A DNA stretch of 8,179 nt from Bacteroidales bacterium (GTDB lineage: Bacteria; Bacteroidota; Bacteroidia; Bacteroidales; ML635J-15): contig JAQVPT010000155.1 in NCBI GenBank assembly GCA_028701945.1, forward strand, positions 1-8,179. The letters are read 5' to 3'. Positions 1 to 6,717 of this stretch are shown one piece after another. The position numbers were made by a program, and so were the translations under genes. The notes below the pieces were generated by a model. That model made no database searches, was not told the DNA's origin, and saw only the letters and a program-made list of their open reading frames with translations. How positions within the stretch are numbered: the stretch's first letter is position 1; the number at the start of each line of letters is the position of its first letter.

Positions 1-1568
1 CCGAAGTAATTGTTGAAGCTTTTGCCGAATGGGGAGTAACATTTATCAACAAACTAAATGGCATGTTTTCTATTTGCATATACGATAAGCAAGACGAAAT
101 TCTTTATGTCTTTCGTGATAGAATTGGCATTAAGCCTCTATTTTATTATTGGGATGGTGATAATTTTGCATTCTCATCTGAGCTAAAATCTTTGCTAGAA
201 ATAAAATATATCAGCGATCGTAAGCAAATTAATAATTCAGCTGTTAATGAGTTTCTGCATCTCGGTTATATTCCTGAACCAAACACAATCTTCTCGAACA
301 TACGTAAATTCCCTAATGGCCAGACAGGCATAGTTTCAGACCATGGCTTTAGAATGGAATCCTACTGGGACATTGAGGGGACAATACGCCGTAATCTTAT
401 TACCGATGAACACGAAGCAAAAACAAGATTGAATGGTTTGATAAAATCTTCTGTCGCAATGAGATTGGTAAGTGATGTCCCTTTTGGTACATTCCTCAGT
501 GGTGGAATAGACTCTAGCCTTGTAACAGCAGTAGCTTCACAAGAATTTAGTGGGAAATTAAAAACTTTTTCTATTGGCTTTGCCGATTCTCAGCACGACG
601 AATCAAAATATGCTCGAAAAGTATCAAATTATCTTGGTACCGACCATCACGAGTACATGGTAACTGAAAAAGATGCAAGAGATATAATTCTTGATATGCT
701 CGATTTTTATGATGAGCCCTTCGCCGATTCATCTGCTATTCCTACTATGATGCTATCTAAACTAGCAAAACAACATGTCTCAATGGTGCTGACAGGCGAT
801 GGAGGAGATGAACTTTTTCATGGTTATGGTGCTTATAAATGGGCTAAAAGGCTTACGCAATTCCCAAATACAACATTTAGAAGATTGTTGGGAACAATGA
901 TGAGTGCATATCCTTCTAACAGATCAAAACGAGCATCATACTTATACAAGTATAAAGATAAGGCTACAATTAAAAGCCATATTTTCTCTCAAGAACAATA
1001 TCTGTTTAGCGAAAAAGAGTTAGACAAGCTGTTAAATCCAGAGCTTATTTATAATAATAATTTAGAACAGGATTATGATAATTTTGTGCGAAAATTAACT
1101 CCTGAAGAAGCTCAGGCAGTCTTTGATCTTAAATATTATCTTAAAGATGATTTACTTGTAAAAATCGACCGGGCTTCAATGAGATACGCTCTTGAAACTA
1201 GAGTCCCGTTACTTGATGTAAGAATTGTTGAATTTGCTCTAAATCTTAATCCTAAACTAAAAATTGTTGGTGATACGCAAAAATATCTTCTTAAACAGGT
1301 ATTGTATGATTATATCCCCGAACGATATTTTGATAGGCCAAAATGGGGTTTTTCGATTCCTCTTAGACGATGGATGCAAACCGATCTCGCTTTTCTAATT
1401 GACGATTATCTTAACGAAAGTGTTATTAAGGAGTTTAATTTTGTTGAATTTAAAGAAGTTAGTAGAATTGTAAATCTATTTAAAGCAGGACACGACTATC
1501 TGTACAACCGGATTTGGCTATTAATCATTTTACATAAATTTTTGATAAAAAACAAACTGGCAGTTTGA
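1..1568 (+). CDS. asnB: Asparagine synthetase, glutamine-hydrolysing (AsnB-type), 5' end missing
   Basis: The enzyme moves the amide nitrogen of glutamine to aspartate, or to a similar carboxylate, using ATP; it is cytoplasmic. The frame is already open at base 3, where 20 codons reading EVIVEAFAEW... precede the Met at 63, so that Met is internal and the gene runs off the left edge. About 521 residues are visible; the family is usually 600-640 long, so the N-terminal Cys nucleophile is outside the window. Counting from the Met at 63: the end of the glutaminase domain has RDRIGIKP (18-25) and SSELK (38-42); the synthetase domain has the ATP PP-loop SGGIDSS (146-152), then LTGDGGDELFHGY, and later DDLLVKIDRASM and RPKWGFSIPL, all typical of AsnB. 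Paralogues of this type often sit in surface-polysaccharide clusters, where they amidate sugars; the lost left context prevents deciding. Family confidence is high, exact substrate uncertain. Confidence 0.95.
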   Translation, partial: EVIVEAFAEWGVTFINKLNGMFSICIYDKQDEILYVFRDRIGIKPLFYYWDGDNFAFSSELKSLLEIKYISDRKQINNSAVNEFLHLGYIPEPNTIFSNIRKFPNGQTGIVSDHGFRMESYWDIEGTIRRNLITDEHEAKTRLNGLIKSSVAMRLVSDVPFGTFLSGGIDSSLVTAVASQEFSGKLKTFSIGFADSQHDESKYARKVSNYLGTDHHEYMVTEKDARDIILDMLDFYDEPFADSSAIPTMMLSKLAKQHVSMVLTGDGGDELFHGYGAYKWAKRLTQFPNTTFRRLLGTMMSAYPSNRSKRASYLYKYKDKATIKSHIFSQEQYLFSEKELDKLLNPELIYNNNLEQDYDNFVRKLTPEEAQAVFDLKYYLKDDLLVKIDRASMRYALETRVPLLDVRIVEFALNLNPKLKIVGDTQKYLLKQVLYDYIPERYFDRPKWGFSIPLRRWMQTDLAFLIDDYLNESVIKEFNFVEFKEVSRIVNLFKAGHDYLYNRIWLLIILHKFLIKNKLAV

Positions 1569-1592
1569 TAATAAGAGGTTAATAAACGCTAA

Positions 1593-1679
1593 TCTGATGT
1601 AAAGGATTTAATTGATAAGACTATTGGAGAATATATTGTTGTTGAAAATAAAACTGGAACGTTTTTTGATTGTCAATGA
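1593..1679 (+). pseudogene. Possible remnant of a gene 3' end (28 codons)
   Basis: After the TAA at 1590-1592 the frame stays open for 28 codons to a TGA at 1677-1679 and reads like real protein (for example DKTIGEYIVVENKTGTFF), with purine-first codons such as GAT, AAG, GGA, GAA and GTT. It has no ATG start: the only nearby ATG (1597) is out of frame and is followed at once by TAA. It shares its frame with the upstream asparagine synthetase but is separated from it by three stops (1566, 1569 and 1572) and the TAA at 1590. It could be the tail of a deleted gene or chance; I do not recognise the family. Confidence 0.25.
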
Positions 1680-1735
1680 AAATTATTGTTTTTATAAATC
1701 GTATTGAAATCAATTTATTTTAAAAACTAAAAATT

Positions 1736-2845
1736 ATGAAAAATTTAATTACGCTATTATTCTTGTTTGTTGGGTGTTATGCTTTTGGGCAAACAAACGA
1801 TATTGTTGTTTTCTCTGAAAGTGGAGATAATTTTACTCTTTTTGTAAATAGTATTAAACAAAACGAAATTCCGAGAGCAAATGTTAAGGCAAAAGATTTG
1901 AATGGCGAGAGCTTTGTGTTGAGAATTGAATTTGAGAGTTCATCAATTCCTGTTATGACTAAAAATATTTGGACAGAAAGTAAAGGTGTCGAATTAACAG
2001 CGGTTATTAAGCAAGATAAAAAGGGTAAATATGTCCTTAGATATATGGGAGAAACTCCAAAAAATACTGACACGGACAAATATTCAGATGAAGAATATGT
2101 CGTTTATGAAGACCCTCAGGTGGATAATCATAAACCCGATATTACACATGCTAATTCAAATGCAGAAACTGTTACTACAACAACTGTAGTTACTACTGGT
2201 CAAGTTGTTGGCAATAACTCTAATAATAATTCAGGTGTATCTTTAAATGTTAATGTGAACGAAAATGGCATGTCGGTTACAACAGAAGGCGACGATACTG
2301 ATATTAATATGGGTCTTTCTGTCAACGAAAATGGAATGAACGTTTCAACTAACACTGGCACTGGAGGAGAAAATATAAATGTAAGCTTTAATATTAATAC
2401 TAGCGGTGTTGATGCGAATGTACAAACAAACGATAATTTTACAACAACTACAACCACGACCACTACAATAAGTAGTAGTTCAAATTTTGGAACAAATAAT
2501 GTTGTCGAAGTTGATGAGGTGGAAAGCAATTATGTTCCAGTTAATTCAAGATGTGCTTATTCTATGTCGTCTAGTGAATTTGACGAGGCAATTAAAAGTG
2601 TTAAATCTAAAAGTTTTGAGGATGGTAAACTTACTACTGCAAAACAAATATGTAAGGCTAATTGCATGACATCAGAACAAGTAAGAGATATGAATAGTGT
2701 GTTTGGTTTTGAGGACACTAGATTGGATTTCGCAAAATTTGCTTATGACTTTGTCTATGACACTTCAAAGTACTATAAAGTAAATGATTCGTTTCAGTTT
2801 GAAATGACTATTGAAGAACTAGATGAATTTCTCGAAAACAAATAA
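1736..2845 (+). CDS. Secreted DUF4476-domain protein with Thr/Asn-rich middle region
   Basis: The product has 369 residues. Residues 1-18 form a signal peptide (K3, hydrophobic 4-14, cleavage likely after A16-F17-G18). Residues 20-106 are a beta-rich N-terminal region, ending KGKYVLRYMGE, that commonly goes with DUF4476 in Bacteroidota. Residues 146-250 are low complexity: two Thr stretches, Asn-rich segments, two near-copies of VNENGM (174-179 and 196-201), then nine Thr and four Ser in a row. Residues 273-367 match DUF4476: CAYSMSSSEFDEAI, KLTTAKQICKANCMTSEQV, and DFAKFAYDFVYD. The function of DUF4476 is not known to me; the domain is found mainly in exported Bacteroidota proteins. The ATG at 1736 is chosen because the signal peptide begins there; the leader is A-rich without a Shine-Dalgarno sequence. 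C14 could suggest a lipobox (FVGC), but it is a poor one. The gene stands alone and converges on the minus-strand block. Confidence 0.85.
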   Translation: MKNLITLLFLFVGCYAFGQTNDIVVFSESGDNFTLFVNSIKQNEIPRANVKAKDLNGESFVLRIEFESSSIPVMTKNIWTESKGVELTAVIKQDKKGKYVLRYMGETPKNTDTDKYSDEEYVVYEDPQVDNHKPDITHANSNAETVTTTTVVTTGQVVGNNSNNNSGVSLNVNVNENGMSVTTEGDDTDINMGLSVNENGMNVSTNTGTGGENINVSFNINTSGVDANVQTNDNFTTTTTTTTTISSSSNFGTNNVVEVDEVESNYVPVNSRCAYSMSSSEFDEAIKSVKSKSFEDGKLTTAKQICKANCMTSEQVRDMNSVFGFEDTRLDFAKFAYDFVYDTSKYYKVNDSFQFEMTIEELDEFLENK

Positions 2846-2858
2846 TCTGTTTTTTATT
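2835..2858. terminator. Weak AT-rich hairpin between convergent genes, possible two-way terminator
   Basis: AAAACA (2835-2840) and TGTTTT (2848-2853) can pair over a 7-base loop that contains the TAA stop of the plus-strand gene. On the plus strand the right arm runs on into two more T. The convergent stop codons are only 8 bases apart, so any terminator must overlap coding sequence. The stem is 6 bp with one G-C pair, hence weak. Confidence 0.3.
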
Positions 2859-3318
2859 GCTCTTGTGGTCCTTTGTATTTATGAAGTAGGTGTTTCCTAA
2901 AATCTTTGTCTGATTGATATAATTTTGCAACTTTTTGTATTGGGAGTATCTTTTTATATTTTTGGTGATATTCAATTTCGAGGCTTGCTTTTTCTTGATT
3001 TAACTCCACCATTCTGTCAAGTTTTACTGTTAAATCTTTATCGTTAATAGTTTCGGAATTAACTTTAATATTGCGATAAATGGACCTTTCTTCAATAAAT
3101 AATTTGCTTATTTTAGCGTTAAATTCGTTATAAACTGGCCAAAACTGTTGAGCTTCATCAACTGTTAAATTTACCTTTTCTGTAATAAAAGCAACTTTTT
3201 CGGCTTGGATTTTTTCATCGTCCATTGATTTGTGCTGATATCCTTTGCCTTGCGAAAATGAAATAAGGCTGATGCTACTTAAAATTGCGGCTAATGCTAT
3301 TAGTTTAATGTTTTTCAT
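2854..3318 (-). CDS. Spy/CpxP-like (LTxxQ-type) periplasmic protein
   Basis: A predicted exported, helical protein of 154 residues. The ATG at 3318 is chosen because a signal peptide starts there (MKNIKLIALAAILSSIS..., cleavage about S22/Q23) and it leaves a 10-base gap after the gene upstream. The longer frame would begin with TTG at 3354, or ATG at 3348, overlap that gene and put extra residues before the signal. Residues 51-66 read LTVDEAQQFWPVYNEF, the signature of the Bacteroidota family related to Spy/CpxP, in which LTxxQ-like helices bind unfolded or metal-stressed envelope proteins. The C-terminal part has KKILPIQKVAKLYQSDKDF (122-140), also typical of the family, where genes often follow an ECF sigma factor and a membrane protein as here. 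It is the last gene of the six-gene block. The role as an envelope-stress chaperone or sensor is inferred from family and context. Confidence 0.82.
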   Translation of the reverse strand: MKNIKLIALAAILSSISLISFSQGKGYQHKSMDDEKIQAEKVAFITEKVNLTVDEAQQFWPVYNEFNAKISKLFIEERSIYRNIKVNSETINDKDLTVKLDRMVELNQEKASLEIEYHQKYKKILPIQKVAKLYQSDKDFRKHLLHKYKGPQEQ

Positions 3319-3328
3319 AATTTTCGGT

Positions 3329-3751
3329 TTATTCGTTAAGTAAGTCATATTCAATGTAATATTGGCATAAATAATCTTCTATATCTTCGTCTCCAATATC
3401 GTTGTAGGCATATAATTCCTCTGGGTCGCTAAGGTATTCATAAAACACAATATCGTCAGCATATAGCTCATACAATAAGTCGCTGTTTTCGGCATTTGCA
3501 ACAGTTTCGACATTAGGTGTTAGTAGTGGTTTTGGATCCACAAAAGTATGTAAGCCGAATTTTATACCTGATGCTAGTATTATCAAAGACGCCGCCATGT
3601 ATATATAGGGTTTAAAAATTTGAAAAAGCGAATTATTTTTTTGTGAATTATCATTTTCAATTTTTTCCTTTATTTTGTTGTTCAAGTCTTCAAAATACCC
3701 ATCGGGCGTTTTGAAATTATTTTGTTTTTTTATGTCGTTTAAATTTTTCAT
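3329..3751 (-). CDS. Single-pass membrane protein, putative anti-sigma factor
   Basis: The product has 140 residues. The ATG at 3751 is preferred: the frame extends 7 codons further to a TTG at 3772, but family members start close to the 'FKTPDGYFEDL' motif, here at residues 13-23. Layout: a charged cytoplasmic N-terminal part (1-46, with Lys/Asn/Glu-rich helix 24-40), one membrane span at about 49-66 (IYMAASLIILASGIKFG), and an extracytoplasmic acidic, Tyr-rich tail (67-140). No HxxxCxxC zinc motif of the ZAS anti-sigma domain is present. The gene lies 38 bases after an ECF sigma gene and 10 before a Spy-like gene, which is the usual place of the cognate anti-sigma factor in Bacteroidota. 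The function is therefore inferred mainly from position and topology; a structural protein of the same envelope module is the alternative. Confidence 0.7.
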   Translation of the reverse strand: MKNLNDIKKQNNFKTPDGYFEDLNNKIKEKIENDNSQKNNSLFQIFKPYIYMAASLIILASGIKFGLHTFVDPKPLLTPNVETVANAENSDLLYELYADDIVFYEYLSDPEELYAYNDIGDEDIEDYLCQYYIEYDLLNE

Positions 3752-3789
3752 AATCAATCTATTGTAAGACAATATAATTGTTAAAAGGT

Positions 3790-4338
3790 TTAATCTTCAT
3801 TTATATATTTTTCAATTTTTGTTACTGCATGATGATATGATGCTTTTAAGGCACCTACCGATGTCTTTAAGATTTCAGATATTTCGCTGTATTTCAAGTC
3901 ATCATAATATTTCATATTGAAGACTAATCGTTGTTTTTTTGGTAATTTAAGTATCGCTTTTTGCAATGTTTTTTGTAATTCATCGCCATCAAAATAGGAG
4001 CTGCTTTCAATTTTATCTGCAAGAGTATCTTCGTAGCTTAAAGCCGAAAAAGTAAACATTCGTTTCTTTCTGTCGAGAAAATTAAGACATACATTCGTTG
4101 CAATGCGATATAACCAAGTATAAATAGAGGCATCAAAACGAAATTTGTCGAGATTAGTGTATGCTTTGATAAAGCTATCTTGTACAAGATCGTTTGTGTC
4201 GTCGTGGTCGATTACCATTCTACGAATATGGTAATATAATTTTTGGCTGTGAAGATTGACGAGTTCGTTAAATGCTTCGTTCCTTGTTTCCAAATTACGA
4301 AGTTTTTCGATTATTTCTTTCTCGTCATTCTTTTTCAT
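3790..4338 (-). CDS. RNA polymerase sigma factor, ECF (sigma-70 family)
   Basis: Directs RNA polymerase to a small regulon, usually on release from a membrane anti-sigma factor. The 182-residue length fits the ECF group, which has only regions 2 and 4. Region 2 spans about 22-92 and includes DDTNDLVQDSFIKAYTNLDKF (46-66) and TWLYRIATNVCLNFLDRKKR, the core-binding and -10 recognition part. Region 4 spans about 123-178, with LPKKQRLVFNMKYYDDLKY and the helix-turn-helix YSEISEILKTSVGALKASYHHAVTKIEKYI broken across the following text: start Y150, end I179. Start at the ATG at 4338, in an A-rich leader inside the end of the transketolase gene. Only 4 bases separate it from that gene's stop, so it is probably co-transcribed with it. 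The neighbouring anti-sigma-like and Spy-like genes suggest an envelope-stress role; the regulon cannot be read from the window. Confidence 0.93.
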   Translation of the reverse strand: MKKNDEKEIIEKLRNLETRNEAFNELVNLHSQKLYYHIRRMVIDHDDTNDLVQDSFIKAYTNLDKFRFDASIYTWLYRIATNVCLNFLDRKKRMFTFSALSYEDTLADKIESSSYFDGDELQKTLQKAILKLPKKQRLVFNMKYYDDLKYSEISEILKTSVGALKASYHHAVTKIEKYINED

Positions 4339-4342
4339 TTTT

Positions 4343-5293
4343 TTATTTTCTGCTAATAGCTTTTTCGACAGCTTTTACAATATTTTCGGCTGTTAACCCA
4401 TATTTATCCATCAGTTCCTCGGGTTTTCCACTTTCTCCGAATGTATCCATTACTGCGACTGCTTCCATTGGTATAGGGTTGTTTAGAGCCACGCATTGTG
4501 CTGCGGTGTCAAAAAGGCCTCCGTTAAGCATGTGTTCTTCTGCTGTTACCATAGCTTTAGTTTTCTTCACAGACTTTAAGACAGCTTGGGCATCAAAAGG
4601 TTTAATTGTGTGAATATTAAAAAGCTCTGCGTTTATACCTTTTTTTGCTAAAATTTCGCAGGCTTCAATTGCTTTCCATACCAAATGGCCAGTAGCGAGA
4701 ATAGTAATATCGTTGCCTTCGTATAATTGTTCAGCTTTACCGATTTCGAATTTTTGATTAGGATCTGTAAAATTTGGTACAGAAGGTCTTCCGAAACGGA
4801 GATAAACAGGTCCGTCATATTGTGCAATTGCCATAGTGGCAGCTTTAGTTTGATTATAATCACAAGTGCAAATAACAGTCATGTTTGGTAACATCTTCAT
4901 CAAACCTATGTCTTCTAGTATTTGATGCGTAGCTCCGTCTTCTCCGAGAGTTATCCCAGCATGAGAAGCACATATTTTTACATTTTTGTTTGAGTATGCA
5001 ACGCTTTGCCGTATTTGATCATATACTCGTCCAGTAGCGAATACTGCAAATGTTCCAGCAAAAGGAATTTTTCCGCCTATTGTCAAACCTGCCGCAGTGC
5101 CTATCATATTTGCTTCGGCAATACCTGCTTGAAAAAATCTTTCAGGAAATTCTTTTTGGAAATCGCCCATTTTTAAAGACCCAGTAAGGTCGGCACATAA
5201 TGCAACAATGTTTTTGTTTTTCTTCGCTGCTTCATGCAGTCCTGCTCCAAAACCTGAGCGTGTATCTTTTTTTTCGGTATAAGTATATCTCAT
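4343..5293 (-). CDS. Transketolase, C-terminal subunit
   Basis: Second half of transketolase (EC 2.2.1.1), which moves two-carbon units between sugar phosphates in the non-oxidative pentose phosphate pathway; cytoplasmic, acting with the N-terminal subunit coded at 6718-7572. The 316 residues cover the pyrimidine-binding domain (about 5-170) and the C-terminal domain (about 185-312). Visible signatures: AGIAEANMIG with E60, the Glu expected to activate thiamine diphosphate; FAGTFAVFATGRVYDQIR (78-95); SHAGITLGEDGATHQ (110-124); and PVYLRFGRPSVP (162-173). The length is standard for the split form. Start ATG at 5293, 24 bases after the stop of the VWA gene, without a Shine-Dalgarno sequence. 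Split transketolase genes are normally adjacent; here a secreted-protein gene separates them. DXS or a 2-oxo acid dehydrogenase E1 beta subunit are related alternatives, but the partner is clearly a transketolase half. Confidence 0.93.
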   Translation of the reverse strand: MRYTYTEKKDTRSGFGAGLHEAAKKNKNIVALCADLTGSLKMGDFQKEFPERFFQAGIAEANMIGTAAGLTIGGKIPFAGTFAVFATGRVYDQIRQSVAYSNKNVKICASHAGITLGEDGATHQILEDIGLMKMLPNMTVICTCDYNQTKAATMAIAQYDGPVYLRFGRPSVPNFTDPNQKFEIGKAEQLYEGNDITILATGHLVWKAIEACEILAKKGINAELFNIHTIKPFDAQAVLKSVKKTKAMVTAEEHMLNGGLFDTAAQCVALNNPIPMEAVAVMDTFGESGKPEELMDKYGLTAENIVKAVEKAISRK

Positions 5294-5317
5294 TTGTTTA
5301 TGATTTTTAATGTTTTA

Positions 5318-6706
5318 TTAAAGATTTTCGATTATAAAATCGCTAGATTTTACTCTAAATTTTGATTCACCAGTATTTATTGCCTTATGTTTATGCTTTT
5401 CCCTGTAAACGATTCTGTAATAACCAGGTTGCAGTCTAAATTTATAATGTGTTTGTCCGGGACTAAAGTCGTAGAGATTTGTTAAAATATCGCCATGCTC
5501 ATGTAATAATGTTCCATACGAAGGAGATTTAAAGTTTATGATAACCTCTCCTGGCTCTTGTATAACAATGTGATTATACCCATTTTGTTCGATAATTACT
5601 GCATCAAAATATAAGCGCGGCATTGTTAAAACCTCAATGTTATAAAGTCCTGTTATAAGTTTTTGACGTTTATCGACATCCAAAACATAAAGAGTCTCGG
5701 GAATTCCAGCATTGCGAATTATACATTTTATTTGTGAATTTATAGATGTGTCTCCAAGCATATCCACAAAAAGTACTCCTTGAGGTGCAGGAACGTTAAT
5801 GACATTATGTACCCCTTCTTTTAATCTGATACTGTCTTTATATCTTGCCGGAATAGTATGAACTTTTAAGTCGTAAGTAGATAACAAATCCAAATAAATT
5901 GTGTCAGGTTTGCCTTGCTCGTTCATAGTGTGCATGTAAGTGTAGCGAATATCTCCTGATAAATTATCGTGAAACGACAAAACTGCGTTAGTCTCAAGTG
6001 GTTTGCCATTTGTGTCGAGTAAGTTAACCGTAACGGTTGTCAGATTTGTAACTTGTGCTACAATAGTGTTAATTGCTTGTTTAAATTCTTGAGCGTTTCC
6101 TGCATTAAAATAATTTCCCATGCAATCCAGCACATCAGTTAATTCTACTTTAATATCAACACCGATTATGTATGGTTTTAATACTACACCTTTTTTTTGT
6201 AATGCAAGACTGACTTCGCAAGGATCGCCATGACACATTTCGATACCATCAGTTATTAGAATAATAATATTCCTGCATTCGTCGCATTTTGGGAAATCAG
6301 CTTCAGACTGTCCTAATGAATATGCTATTGGGGTTGTACCTTTTGGAACTATTGAATTTAGTTTATCTCTCATCAGCCCGATAGTATTTTTACCGAAAGC
6401 TACTTCGAGTTTTGAATCAAGGCAGTCGGGTGGTGGCACAGGACTTTGATGACCATAAACTCTTAAAGCGAGCTCCAAATTTTCTTGTTCTTGAATTATT
6501 TCAAGTGAGTCTAATAGCTCGAACATAAGTTCTTTTGCCTTATTAAATTTTTGGTCTCCTTCCCATCTTTCCATCATGCTTGTTGATGCATCAAAAATAA
6601 AAAGTATTCGTGTAAGAGGTTTTGGTGGCTCTTCGAAATTTCTTATTTGTGCGTTTGCAATCAAGCAAATCGTCAAACTTAATAATATTGATATTGTTTT
6701 TTTCAA
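5318..6706 (-). CDS. Secreted VWA-domain protein with tandem C-terminal beta domains
   Basis: The product has 462 residues and is predicted to act outside the cytoplasm. Signal peptide 1-19 (KK, hydrophobic 5-16, cleavage after A17-N18-A19). The VWA domain, about 31-217, has a complete metal-ion site: D39-A-S41-T-S43, T124/T125 in GTTPIAYSL, and D153 in LITDGIE. Six Cys lie in this domain (95, 141, 144, 158, 163, 195), including CDEC and CHGDPC on either side of D153, consistent with disulphides or a second metal site. Residues 220-462 appear to be beta-sandwich units, two ending alike (INVPAPQGVLFV at 303-314 and IVIQEPGEVIIN at 380-391). Start: the codon is TTG at 6706; the frame upstream is closed by TAA at 6713-6715, and the next Met (44) would cut off the MIDAS, so TTG is needed. 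It begins 11 bases after the transketolase N gene. The ligand is unknown; VWA proteins usually mediate protein binding. Confidence 0.88.
   Translation of the reverse strand: MKKTISILLSLTICLIANAQIRNFEEPPKPLTRILFIFDASTSMMERWEGDQKFNKAKELMFELLDSLEIIQEQENLELALRVYGHQSPVPPPDCLDSKLEVAFGKNTIGLMRDKLNSIVPKGTTPIAYSLGQSEADFPKCDECRNIIILITDGIEMCHGDPCEVSLALQKKGVVLKPYIIGVDIKVELTDVLDCMGNYFNAGNAQEFKQAINTIVAQVTNLTTVTVNLLDTNGKPLETNAVLSFHDNLSGDIRYTYMHTMNEQGKPDTIYLDLLSTYDLKVHTIPARYKDSIRLKEGVHNVINVPAPQGVLFVDMLGDTSINSQIKCIIRNAGIPETLYVLDVDKRQKLITGLYNIEVLTMPRLYFDAVIIEQNGYNHIVIQEPGEVIINFKSPSYGTLLHEHGDILTNLYDFSPGQTHYKFRLQPGYYRIVYREKHKHKAINTGESKFRVKSSDFIIENL
6704..6706 (-). other. TTG start codon of the VWA gene
   Basis: On the minus strand the frame reads TAA TCT ATC TTG AAA AAA ACA from 6715 down. 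Only TTG gives a complete signal peptide starting MKKT (TTG read as Met); no ATG or GTG lies between the stop and the signal. An inefficient start in the middle of a six-gene block could keep VWA output below that of the transketolase subunits; that consequence is inference. Confidence 0.75.
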
Positions 6707-6717
6707 GATAGATTATT

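Noticed and set aside
1777..2529. Two minus-strand open frames within the DUF4476 gene
   Set aside because: They are antisense shadows; their Val- and Ser-rich runs are simply the complement of the Thr/Asn-rich coding strand.
3319..3354. Longer N-terminus of the Spy-like protein (TTG at 3354 or ATG at 3348)
   Set aside because: It would place extra residues before a clear signal peptide and overlap the preceding gene.
4272..4613. Plus-strand frame across the sigma and transketolase C genes
   Set aside because: It is antisense to two well-supported genes and gives a Phe/Ser-rich product with no motifs.
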